Positions 1-6,144 of a stretch of DNA of 48,301 nucleotides are shown here, in pieces. Positions within the stretch are counted from its first letter, which is position 1; each line of letters starts with the position of its first letter. The position numbers and the translations under genes are program-made. The stretch is from contig JAQYEZ010000064.1 of NCBI GenBank assembly GCA_028723425.1, positions 1-48,301 on the forward strand, in the 5' to 3' direction. The notes beneath the pieces are model-generated. The model saw only the letters and a list, made by a program, of their open reading frames with translations, ran no database searches and had not been told where the DNA came from. Source of the DNA: Peptoniphilaceae bacterium. GTDB taxonomy: Bacteria; Bacillota; Clostridia; Tissierellales; Peptoniphilaceae.

Positions 1-51
1 GGCTATGCTGAGGAGCAACCCGAGCGTCTACTTGTGATATACAGATGTTGA
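1..51 (+). CDS. possible 3' end of an unidentified gene
   Basis: The frame is open from the window edge and ends at TGA 49-51, giving a 16-residue tail ending in LLVIYRC. A rho-independent terminator begins at this stop codon, which is the only support that a plus-strand gene ends here. The fragment is too short to identify. Confidence 0.2.
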   Translation, partial: GYAEEQPERLLVIYRC

Positions 52-77
52 GGGAGCAGATGGCTTCCTCTTTTTTT
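50..77 (+). terminator. rho-independent terminator
   Basis: GAGGGAGC (50-57) pairs with GCTTCCTC (63-70), 8 bp with one G-T wobble and a 5-nt loop, followed by seven T residues (71-77). It would end a plus-strand transcript entering from outside the window. Confidence 0.75.
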
Positions 78-217
78 ACATCTGGTATCCAAATGCGATA
101 AACCTAAAAATTATCTATTGACATTTGATAGCTGGTCTATCAATGTATATAAATTATATACATAAGAAACTTGATAGTATATAGGAGTTTGCTGCAAATT
201 TCTAATTTAAGCTATAT

Positions 218-244
218 AAAAAAGCTATCAGCTTTACACTGATA
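218..244 (-). terminator. terminator behind the bcp remnant
   Basis: TATCAG (226-231) pairs with CTGATA (239-244) around a 7-nt loop. On the minus strand the stem is followed by GC and six T (plus-strand A run 218-223). It lies just downstream of the bcp remnant at 255-489, in the position where an intact bcp gene would need its terminator. Confidence 0.5.
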
Positions 245-254
245 ACTTTATAAA

Positions 255-489
255 GTTTGTTTTATAGATTTTCTTTGATAAAATTTAAAACTTCTTGAGC
301 ATGGCCTTTGGCTTTTACATTTCTAAATTCTTTGGCGAGCTTTCCTTTTTTATCAAATATAAAAATAGACCTTACTACTTTAAGGTTTTTTCTACCTTTA
401 ACTTCTTATAGAACTCCTAGTTCTTTTAGCATTTCTTCATTTGGGTCAGCTAGTAGGTTAAAGTCTAGTTTATGATTTTCTCTAAAATT
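255..489 (-). pseudogene. truncated second copy of the bcp 3' end
   Basis: These 235 bases align without gaps to 7719-7953, the 3' part of the intact peroxiredoxin gene, at a constant offset of 7464 and with about 14 differences by eye. The remnant matches roughly the last 75 codons of Bcp. It lacks the start and the peroxidatic cysteine region, and a Lys codon has become TAA on the minus strand (plus 406-408). Homology stops abruptly at 489, after which recombinase-like sequence begins. It is a dead fragment. It is best explained as the original bcp 3' end displaced when an element carrying its own copy of that end inserted, but an ordinary partial duplication would look the same. Confidence 0.85.
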
Positions 490-559
490 AAGAAAAGTAT
501 GTTGAATGAATTATAAAGATAACCTAATAGAAATAAATCAAAAAGAAGAATTACATTAA

Positions 560-718
560 GAATCGATTCCTATGCAAGAGCATCAACAGATGAAGAAGTT
601 CAGTTTATAAGTCTTAAGACACAAAAAACTCATTATTAAAAAGTCATATCTGAAAACAAATATTATGCCCTTGTAGGTCTATACTTTGACGAACGCATAT
701 CTTGAACAAAGAATAGTC
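560..718 (+). pseudogene. decayed serine recombinase N-terminus
   Basis: One frame from 560 reads SYARASTDEE, then SLKTQ, a stop, and GLYFDERIS followed by another stop. This order matches the N-terminal catalytic domain of large serine recombinases (Y-x-RVSTD-x-EEQ, then S-x-E-x-Q, then the Y-x-DEGISG motif), including the Ser of RxS. Two in-frame stops and loss of everything downstream make it non-functional. It lies next to the broken bcp copy, where an integrase gene would sit beside its attachment site. The family call rests on motif order seen by eye. Confidence 0.6.
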
Positions 719-750
719 TTTTATCCATGGTAAGATGTAAAAAGCAAAAA

Positions 751-998
751 GGAGTATTTAAAAACTTAAACAGTGCCAAAAGATTAGCTTATAGATTAAG
801 TATAAGGTATTCGATGAAAACGGCGAGATAGTTTATCTAGTAGGAAAGACTATAGATCAATTAGCTAGAGAAGTTATAAATGGAAAATGGAGAAATAGAT
901 AAGATTGTAGAAGAAGATTAGACAAGCAGATATGATTATTAGGCACTTCAGAAAAGAGTAAATTAAATAATTTAATTAAAGTAGCAGATAAAAATTAA
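751..998 (+). pseudogene. decayed endolysin/amidase C-terminus with CW_7-like repeat
   Basis: Across several frames the sequence reads GVFKNLNSAKRLA (frame of 751), VFDENGEIVY then TIDQLAREVINGKW (frame of 807 to about 897), and YDY-stop-ALQKRVN (frame of 928). LAREVINGKW followed by YDYxALQKRVN is the pattern of the Cpl-7 (CW_7) cell-wall-binding repeat found at the end of phage lysins and some amidases. At least two frameshifts and several stops separate the pieces. No catalytic domain is present. It suggests that a prophage or a phage-derived element once occupied this end of the island. Confidence 0.6.
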
Positions 999-1015
999 TT
1001 TTTAGGATAATATAC

Positions 1016-1044
1016 TTGACTAATACTACGTTACACGATATACT
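1016..1044 (+). promoter_or_regulatory. promoter of the padR gene with operator-like core
   Basis: TTGACT (1016-1021), a 17-bp spacer and TATACT (1039-1044) form a near-consensus vegetative promoter. The spacer contains TACTACGT (1024-1031), a core that recurs in front of the precursor peptide gene and the ABC exporter gene. PadR autoregulation is therefore plausible. Confidence 0.65.
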
Positions 1045-1096
1045 AAAAATAGATAGTATTTAACTTTTATAAATTAAGATTTAATTGAGGTATTAA

Positions 1097-1429
1097 TTGA
1101 ACAAAAATATAAATTTAATGGATGAAATTCCACTTACAGAAACAGCTTATTTGGTTTTGTTGACTATGACAAAACCAAATCATGGATATGGTGTAATGCA
1201 AGATGTTGAGAAATTAACTAATGGGAGAGTTGTATTTGGTCCAGGAACTCTGTACGGTGCAATTAACAATTTAGAAAAAAAAGGATGGATAGAGTTAGAT
1301 TTTAATGATAAAAAAAATAGAAAAAAAATTTATAAAATAACAGAAGTTGGAAAGCAAATTTTAAACTTAGAGCTAGAAAGAATGGATAACTTAGTTAAGA
1401 TTAGTAGAAACTTGTTAGAAGGAGAATAA
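1097..1429 (+). CDS. PadR family transcriptional regulator
   Basis: The 110-residue protein has the PadR winged-helix layout: an N-terminal ETAYLVLLTM helix, the hallmark NHGYGVM and GTLYGAINNLEKKGWI segments of the recognition region, and a short C-terminal dimerisation helix (class PadR-s2 length). The start is a TTG at 1097 with GAGG at 1087-1090; the first ATG lies seven codons in and has no better site. The next gene begins one base after the stop and is a DUF2812 protein, a very common partner of PadR repressors. PadR proteins usually repress neighbouring transport or stress genes until a ligand binds. Here the likely targets are its own operon and the peptide locus downstream, judging from the shared TACTACGT element. 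Confidence 0.9.
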   Translation: MNKNINLMDEIPLTETAYLVLLTMTKPNHGYGVMQDVEKLTNGRVVFGPGTLYGAINNLEKKGWIELDFNDKKNRKKIYKITEVGKQILNLELERMDNLVKISRNLLEGE

Positions 1430-1430
1430 A

Positions 1431-2084
1431 ATGAAAACTTTTTTAAGAATTTTTTTTAATCCTATTGAAGATAGAGAAAGGTTTTTAAATAAAAAAGCAG
1501 AAGAAGGATATGAATTGGTGTCAAGTGGAAGTGTATTTCATAAGTTTAATAAAACAGATAAGAATAAAAAATATATGGTTCATTATATTGGATATATGAA
1601 TAATAAAGAAAGAATGGAATATGAAGATTTTATTAAAAATATGAATATGAGAATATTATATTCACCATTAAATTTAGGGAAAAAATCTTATGGAAACGTT
1701 AAATATAGACCCTACAATCCAATTAAAAGTAGTCTAGCAACAAACCCAGGTATGATAAATAGAGAAATTATGATTGTTGAAAATAGTAATGGTAAAAAAA
1801 TAGAAATGTATACAGATAGCAATAGTAAAATAAGAGATCTTAGTAGAAGGAAAAAACCGTATACATATTTATTTTTGGCTTCAGTAATAATTATTTTTAT
1901 AGGAGTATTAGAAAAATTAGACTTTAATATTAGATTATTTAACCAGACATTTTTAAGTTTTAGACCATTTGATAATATTATAAATGTATGGATTACACTA
2001 GGCATATTAATTCTCATATATTCAATTGCAAAGCTTATACAATTAAATAATATGATTAAATTCATAGATTCTAATATTATATAA
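1431..2084 (+). CDS. DUF2812 domain membrane protein
   Basis: This 217-residue protein has an N-terminal soluble part (about 1-140) with the DUF2812 pattern: a conserved opening on the FFNPIEDRERFLNKKAEEGY theme, followed by beta-strand-rich sequence. Two hydrophobic segments follow near residues 145-160 and 185-205. It sits directly behind padR with AAGGAG before the ATG, so the two are co-transcribed. PadR-DUF2812 pairs are widespread in Firmicutes. The DUF2812 member is thought to modulate or sense for the regulator, but its biochemical role is unknown. A terminator follows, separating this pair from the peptide operon. Confidence 0.8.
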   Translation: MKTFLRIFFNPIEDRERFLNKKAEEGYELVSSGSVFHKFNKTDKNKKYMVHYIGYMNNKERMEYEDFIKNMNMRILYSPLNLGKKSYGNVKYRPYNPIKSSLATNPGMINREIMIVENSNGKKIEMYTDSNSKIRDLSRRKKPYTYLFLASVIIIFIGVLEKLDFNIRLFNQTFLSFRPFDNIINVWITLGILILIYSIAKLIQLNNMIKFIDSNII

Positions 2085-2102
2085 TATTTTTCATAAAAAA
2101 AT

Positions 2103-2142
2103 AAATGCTAGAGATGCATTTTGACATTATCTGGCATTTTTT
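2103..2142 (+). terminator. terminator after the padR-DUF2812 operon
   Basis: AAATGCTAGA (2103-2112) pairs with TCTGGCATTT (2130-2139), 10 bp with one wobble, followed by a T run to 2142. The loop and distal arm contain TTGACATTAT, which is repeated in the promoter just downstream. Confidence 0.6.
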
Positions 2143-2151
2143 AGTTTTAAC

Positions 2152-2180
2152 TTGACATTATTTTTTTTTGGCATTATAAT
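2152..2180 (+). promoter_or_regulatory. strong promoter of the precursor-peptide operon
   Basis: TTGACA (2152-2157) and TATAAT (2175-2180) are both perfect consensus and are separated by exactly 17 bp, including a run of T. Transcription would start near 2187, within the adjacent palindrome. Such a strong promoter suggests that the operon is kept off by a repressor. Confidence 0.85.
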
Positions 2181-2186
2181 ACGAAT

Positions 2187-2200
2187 AACGTACTACGTAT
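2187..2200. promoter_or_regulatory. candidate PadR operator
   Basis: An 11-bp palindrome, ACGTACTACGT (2188-2198), sits at the expected transcription start of the precursor operon. Related sequence occurs at 1024-1031 (TACTACGT) and inverted at 2609-2621. Position and recurrence suggest the operator of the PadR protein; binding is inferred. Confidence 0.5.
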
Positions 2201-2254
2201 AGCGAAGTAATAATTGAAGTAATAATTGATGTATTTATTTTATAAGGAGGAAAT

Positions 2255-2461
2255 ATGTATATAGGTAATGGCTATGGTATTAAAGGTGCACAATCATCTG
2301 CTTGTGCAGCATTTGCTTGTCCTTTGGACGGGTGTGTATTAAATGCATGTGGAGGAAACGCTTGCGGTGGAAATGCATGTGGCTTACAACTTTGTCCATT
2401 AGATGCATGTCCAGTTGATGGATGCGTTGTGGATGTCTTTTCAACAAAAGATAGTAAATAA
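2255..2461 (+). CDS. Cys-repeat RiPP precursor peptide, nine Cys at strict 5-residue period
   Basis: This 68-residue peptide has cysteines at 17, 22, 27, 32, 37, 42, 47, 52 and 57, nine in a row with exactly four residues between each. Eight of the nine are followed at +3 by Asp, Asn or Gln (D25, N30, N35, N40, Q45, D50, D55, D60), so the unit is C-x-x-[DNQ]-[AGL]. A short leader-like segment (residues 1-16, Gly/Tyr rich) precedes the repeat, and a polar tail STKDSK ends it. It has AAGGAGG upstream of ATG 2255 and the best promoter in the window. A radical SAM/SPASM enzyme and ABC transporters follow in the same direction, the classical setting of a thioether-bridged RiPP (sactipeptide or ranthipeptide type). 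The peptide identity is inferred from context and regularity. I cannot assign it to a named precursor family without a search. Confidence 0.8.
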   Translation: MYIGNGYGIKGAQSSACAAFACPLDGCVLNACGGNACGGNACGLQLCPLDACPVDGCVVDVFSTKDSK

Positions 2462-2478
2462 AAAAGGTAGGTGCAAAA

Positions 2479-2595
2479 ATGAATAAAAGTAATTATTTAG
2501 GGAAAGCATATTACAATGCTGAACATCGCACAGCTGTATCCGCATGCTGGATAGATGCATGTTTACTATATGGTTGTGCAATAAAGTTTTGGTAA
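2479..2595 (+). CDS. second, short Cys-repeat precursor peptide
   Basis: A 38-residue frame with a ribosome site (AAGGTAGG, about 2465-2472) begins at ATG 2479, 17 bases after the first precursor stops. It encodes a basic, Tyr-rich 22-residue leader-like part and the core CWIDACLLYGCAIKFW. Its three cysteines, at 23, 28 and 33, have the same five-residue period as the neighbour, and both peptides enter the repeat through S-A-C. The CWIDAC unit matches the CPLDAC unit of peptide one. Acidic or polar residues at +3 are only partly kept (D26, Y31, K36). The shared spacing makes a coding role very likely. It would be the second substrate of the radical SAM enzyme, giving a two-peptide product or two independent products. 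Confidence 0.75.
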   Translation: MNKSNYLGKAYYNAEHRTAVSACWIDACLLYGCAIKFW

Positions 2596-2608
2596 TGATA
2601 TAGAAGAT

Positions 2609-2621
2609 ATGTAGTACGTAT
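2609..2621. promoter_or_regulatory. second copy of the candidate PadR operator
   Basis: ATGTAGTACGTAT is nearly the reverse complement of the element at 2187-2200 (shared ACGTACTAC core). It overlaps the first possible start codon of the ABC exporter gene. It may be a roadblock or secondary site; no clear promoter is seen in front of it. Confidence 0.35.
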
Positions 2622-3177
2622 GGGGGTAATGGTGAAATTATTTAATTATATAAAGCGATATTTATTTAAAGAAACAAAAAACATTATTTTTTACTTACTG
2701 TTAAGTTTTATAATTTGGTTATCAAATTTAATTATTCCATTATTAGTTGGTAGGTTTATAGATGGGATATTAGTAACTAAAAGTTATGGTTATATTTATA
2801 ATTTCACCATTATTACTCTAATGATGACTCTAATATCTGTTATATGTGGATATATTTTAAATTTGATAAAAACAAATATAACTTTAAAAATAAGTAAAAA
2901 TATTAAATTAAATGTATCAAATCATATATGGCACTCTAATGAGTCTAAGCTAAATAGTATTAATAGAGCATATTTAAGCCAAAGAGTAGTTAATGATAGT
3001 GATTCGATAGTAATATATACAATTAATAACATCTCAGAAATGATTATTAATTTATTAACTTTTATTTTTATTCAAATAGTTGTAATAAAAATGAATTTTA
3101 ATATTGGATTATTTCTAATACTGACTATTCCAATATATTCACTTATATATATTAAATTTAAAAAAGATATTTTTTAG
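2620..3177 (+). CDS. ABC exporter, membrane-domain fragment (frameshifted)
   Basis: These 185 residues form the first half of an ABC exporter transmembrane domain: hydrophobic helices near residues 15-45, 60-85 and 140-180, and the intracellular-loop region with HIWHSNESKL. No C39 peptidase domain precedes it. The frame ends at TAG 3175-3177 inside a run of six T. Adding one T restores a frame that runs through LESLDLKEYI into the ATP-binding fragment at 3288-4226. The intact protein would be about 535 residues, normal for a half-size exporter. It is therefore one gene broken by a single-base change, a homopolymer sequencing error, or slippage. The true start may be GTG 2632, which has GGGGG five bases upstream. 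Expected role: export of the modified peptides. Confidence 0.7.
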   Translation: MGVMVKLFNYIKRYLFKETKNIIFYLLLSFIIWLSNLIIPLLVGRFIDGILVTKSYGYIYNFTIITLMMTLISVICGYILNLIKTNITLKISKNIKLNVSNHIWHSNESKLNSINRAYLSQRVVNDSDSIVIYTINNISEMIINLLTFIFIQIVVIKMNFNIGLFLILTIPIYSLIYIKFKKDIF

Positions 3178-3287
3178 AGTCTTTAGATTTAAAAGAATAT
3201 ATAAGCAGATATTTTCAGATATTTAGTGAATTAATTAATAATACATATTTTATAAAGATAAACAACGTTTTCAAGCAAGCAAAAGAA

Positions 3288-4226
3288 ATGTTAGATATAG
3301 GTTTTGATAAACTTTTTAAATCAAATATAGAATATGCAAAAAAAATATATACTTTTTCATCAATAGGGTCAATTATCAATAGTTTCTCACAAATAATAAT
3401 TATATTCATTGGAGGTATAGCTATTGTAAATGGAAATCTAACAGTTGGAAAGTTTACAGTGATTAGTTCATATTTTAATATATTTATAGGAAGTATAAAG
3501 TATTTTCTTGAACTAAGTAAATCTTATCAAGATGTTATTGCTAGCATAGTTAGATTAGAAGAAATAGAAAATATACCTAAAATAAAGTCAGGTAATATAA
3601 CAATAAAGAGTATTGAAAGAATAGAATTTAAAAATGTTGATTTCTCATATGGAGATCAAAAAATTATCTCAAATTTAAGTTTAATAATTAAAAAACCAGG
3701 AGTATATAATGTTATTGGTGAAAATGGCTCAGGTAAAAGTACATTCTTAAATTTACTTGCAGGAATTATTGAACCAGATAAAGGGGATATTTTAATCAAT
3801 AGCATTAATATTAGTGAATTAGATAAAGCTTCTTTTTGGGAGAATAATATTGCTTTTCAACAACAAAATACAATAGTTTTGGGTAATAGCTTGGAAGAAT
3901 TCATTAAACTAGGGTTAGATAAAGATGAAATTTCTAGACTTCAGCAATATAAAGAGAATCTAAATTGTATAAAGAATTGTAAAACTGAAAGTAGAAATGA
4001 AAAATCTATATCAGGAGGAGAGAGACAAAAAATTAATTTGGCAAGGGTATTTTCAAAGAATAACTCAACATTAATTTTAGATGAGCCTACTACATTTTTG
4101 GATTTAAAAGCAAAAAAGTATTTAGAGAATGAAATAAATAAAATAGCGAAGAAAAAAATAGTAATAGTAGTTTCTCATAATGATACTATTTTATTTAATG
4201 AAAAAGAAAATGTTATTAGAATTTAG
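3288..4226 (+). CDS. ABC exporter, C-terminal half with ATP-binding domain
   Basis: This fragment holds the last transmembrane helices (about 22-75) and a complete nucleotide-binding domain: Walker A GENGSGKST (144-152), Q-loop region with FQQQN, signature ISGGERQ, Walker B STLILDEPTT and the H-loop VVSHND. The reading frame is open back to 3174, so the region 3174-3287 also belongs to it; ATG 3288 is only the first available Met and has no good ribosome site. Together with 2620-3177 it is one ATP-binding/permease exporter interrupted in the poly-T tract at 3170-3175. Whether a functional protein is made is uncertain. Confidence 0.75.
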   Translation: MLDIGFDKLFKSNIEYAKKIYTFSSIGSIINSFSQIIIIFIGGIAIVNGNLTVGKFTVISSYFNIFIGSIKYFLELSKSYQDVIASIVRLEEIENIPKIKSGNITIKSIERIEFKNVDFSYGDQKIISNLSLIIKKPGVYNVIGENGSGKSTFLNLLAGIIEPDKGDILINSINISELDKASFWENNIAFQQQNTIVLGNSLEEFIKLGLDKDEISRLQQYKENLNCIKNCKTESRNEKSISGGERQKINLARVFSKNNSTLILDEPTTFLDLKAKKYLENEINKIAKKKIVIVVSHNDTILFNEKENVIRI

Positions 4227-4261
4227 CTAATTAAATTTAATAGAATAGAGGGGAGTTGAAT

Positions 4262-4489
4262 ATGAAAGAATTTGTAGAATTAATTAAACCGATGTTACCA
4301 TTATATTTATTTATAGGGGCATTGTATTTAATTTTTTTGATTTATTGTATTAGAGATATCTTAAAAAGTAATACTATGAGTAGGAAAAGCAAGGTAATCT
4401 GGATTATATTTGTTATAGTAATACAAGTTATTGGTCCTATTATATACCTTGTTATAGGCAAAAAAGAAACTAATGAAAAGCTTACTTAA
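4262..4489 (+). CDS. PLDc_N family small membrane protein (YxlE-like)
   Basis: A small protein of about 75 residues with two transmembrane helices (near 13-33 and 45-65), a RDILKS...SRKSKVIW basic linker between them, and the P-I-I-Y-L-x-x-G-K ending typical of PLDc_N domains. I chose ATG 4262, with GAGGGGA nine bases upstream, over an in-frame TTG at 4256. Its last 17 bases overlap the ABC ATPase gene. The trio PLDc_N protein, ATPase and permease resembles yxlE-yxlF-yxlG of Bacillus subtilis, where the small protein accompanies a bacitracin-type ABC transporter. A supporting role for that transporter is likely. Confidence 0.75.
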   Translation: MKEFVELIKPMLPLYLFIGALYLIFLIYCIRDILKSNTMSRKSKVIWIIFVIVIQVIGPIIYLVIGKKETNEKLT

Positions 4490-5372
4490 ACTTCATAATA
4501 TCTGTAAAAAATATAATAATATAAATGTTATTAATAATTTAAGCTTTGAATTACCAAACAAATGTATTATAGGACTTATAGGTGAAAATGGATGTGGAAA
4601 AACAACTTTAATGAAGTGTATTTCTCAGTTAATATCTTTTGAAGGAAATTTAGAGTGGAATGCATCAAAGCCAGGCAAAACTTCATATATTACAGATGTG
4701 CCTTCGTTTCCACCTTATATGACAGGTGAAGAGTTTTTAAAATTTGCCTTAGATGTTATAAATGACAACGAAAATAAATATACCATAAACGAAATATTTG
4801 AAAAAGTTAATTTGGGAATATATGATAAAGATAAACTTATATCAAATTATTCTAGGGGAATGAAACAAAAATTAGCTATTGGAATGTCGTTATTAATCGG
4901 ATCTGATTTACTTTTATTGGATGAACCAACATCAGCATTAGATCCTCTGGCTAGACTAGACATATTACAAGTTATAAAAGCTCAGAGAGAATTTTGCTCT
5001 ATATTAATTAGTAGTCATGATATTAATTCTATTTCAGAAATTGTAGATTACGTAGCGTTTATGCAAAGAGGAGAGATAATTTATTTTAACAAGATAAATG
5101 ATTTCCTTAAATTATGCGAAAAAGGATTAGAAATAGATCTTATTAATGAAGTAAGCTTTGAAGATTTAGATTTTTTATTTAAATACCTTAAAAAAGATGA
5201 TATTATAGTGGATAATAAAAAAATCATCATCAATAGATTGTTGAGCAATAAAGATATCGTATATATATGTAGATGTATGGTAAAAAATGACATCTATTAT
5301 AAGAACTTTTGTAATAAAAAAAGTATTAATGCTTTCTTACAAAATATAAATGATGGAGAAAACTTTGAATAA
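4473..5372 (+). CDS. ABC transporter ATP-binding protein, immunity/bacitracin-resistance type
   Basis: A 299-residue ATPase with Walker A GENGCGKTT (37-45), signature YSRGMKQKLAIG, Walker B LLLLDEPTSALDP and an H-loop in ISSHDI. The roughly 80-residue C-terminal extension is typical of the BcrA/YxlF group. It overlaps the genes on either side by 17-23 bases, so translation is coupled with the PLDc_N protein and the permease. In peptide loci such separate ATPase-permease pairs usually protect the producer, while a fused exporter handles secretion; here that division is inferred. Confidence 0.9.
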   Translation: MKSLLKLHNICKKYNNINVINNLSFELPNKCIIGLIGENGCGKTTLMKCISQLISFEGNLEWNASKPGKTSYITDVPSFPPYMTGEEFLKFALDVINDNENKYTINEIFEKVNLGIYDKDKLISNYSRGMKQKLAIGMSLLIGSDLLLLDEPTSALDPLARLDILQVIKAQREFCSILISSHDINSISEIVDYVAFMQRGEIIYFNKINDFLKLCEKGLEIDLINEVSFEDLDFLFKYLKKDDIIVDNKKIIINRLLSNKDIVYICRCMVKNDIYYKNFCNKKSINAFLQNINDGENFE

Positions 5373-6135
5373 TTACGTGCTTTTAAGACATGAATATAAT
5401 ACTATTAAAAGAGAAAAAAAATCATTAATACTTATATTATTTTTTATATGTATAACAATTTTTTCTATTATGATAACGCATTATATTCCGGAAATAATGA
5501 AGATATTATTTATTGATCAAATAAAAGAGATGGAAAGCACCTTAAATAAATATATTGAAAATGTATCAGCAATACACTATATAAATCAATTTTCTAAATA
5601 TATATCTCAGTTAGGATTTATAATAACATCTATTATATTTTCTAATTTTATTAGTGATGACTTAAGAGAAAAGAGAATATATTTATTACTAGCGCTAGGA
5701 ATAAAAAGAAAAGATTATTTTGTAAGTAAGAGTCTGATAATTAATTTACTATCTTTGATATGCTTGGTATTATCACTAGTAGTCTTTAGAGCAGGACTAT
5801 TTATTTACCATGTAACTATTTCATTTAATTTATATTTTACAATGTGTAATGTTTTACTTTTAAAATATCTAATACTGATAAATATAATTCCATTTATATC
5901 AAGCTTTAGGTTGAATTCATGGGGGATTCTTTTCATTACATTATTGTTCTATGCTGCACTAAGTGCATTTAGATATATGCCATATTTAAAAATGTTAAAT
6001 CCATTTTATTATATCTATGTATTTTCAATAAATAGCAATTTCAAGAATTATATTTTAGCTATAGTTTCAACTATAGCTGTCGTGTGTGTTTTAAATTTTG
6101 AGGGAATAAAAAGAATTAAAAAGATAGATTTATAG
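5350..6135 (+). CDS. ABC-2 type permease partner of the preceding ATPase
   Basis: A 261-residue membrane protein with about six hydrophobic helices and an extracytoplasmic stretch after the first one (residues about 45-80), as in BcrB/YxlG-type permeases. It overlaps the ATPase gene. Two adjacent ATGs begin at 5350, but a TTG at 5365 has GGAG six bases upstream and could be the true start. It lies nine bases before the radical SAM gene, so transporter and enzyme are in one transcript. Substrate unknown; self-immunity or export of the locus product is likely. Confidence 0.85.
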   Translation: MMEKTLNNYVLLRHEYNTIKREKKSLILILFFICITIFSIMITHYIPEIMKILFIDQIKEMESTLNKYIENVSAIHYINQFSKYISQLGFIITSIIFSNFISDDLREKRIYLLLALGIKRKDYFVSKSLIINLLSLICLVLSLVVFRAGLFIYHVTISFNLYFTMCNVLLLKYLILINIIPFISSFRLNSWGILFITLLFYAALSAFRYMPYLKMLNPFYYIYVFSINSNFKNYILAIVSTIAVVCVLNFEGIKRIKKIDL

Positions 6136-6144
6136 GAGGAGTTT

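Noticed and set aside
1-1015. Intact genes in the first kilobase
   Set aside because: Only short, stop-interrupted frames are present; what can be recognised is decayed bcp, recombinase and lysin sequence.
1712-2065. 117-residue minus-strand frame opposite the DUF2812 gene
   Set aside because: It is antisense to a well-supported gene, has no ribosome site and shows only hydrophobic shadow sequence.
2300-2440. Pentad repeat as a pentapeptide-repeat (quinolone-resistance type) protein
   Set aside because: The period is five, but the pattern A-[DN]-[LF]-x-x is absent; Cys and Gly occupy the core positions and the protein is far too short.
2255-2461. Cys-rich peptide as a metallothionein or small ferredoxin
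   Set aside because: The rigid five-residue period, the absence of C-x2-C or C-x-C pairs, and the radical SAM and transporter context fit a RiPP better. Metal binding cannot be fully excluded.
3168-3180. Programmed -1 ribosomal frameshift in the exporter gene
   Set aside because: A slippery-looking T run is there, but the zero-frame phasing is ATT TTT TAG rather than X-XXY-YYZ, and I see no clear stimulatory structure downstream. A simple indel or sequencing error is likelier.
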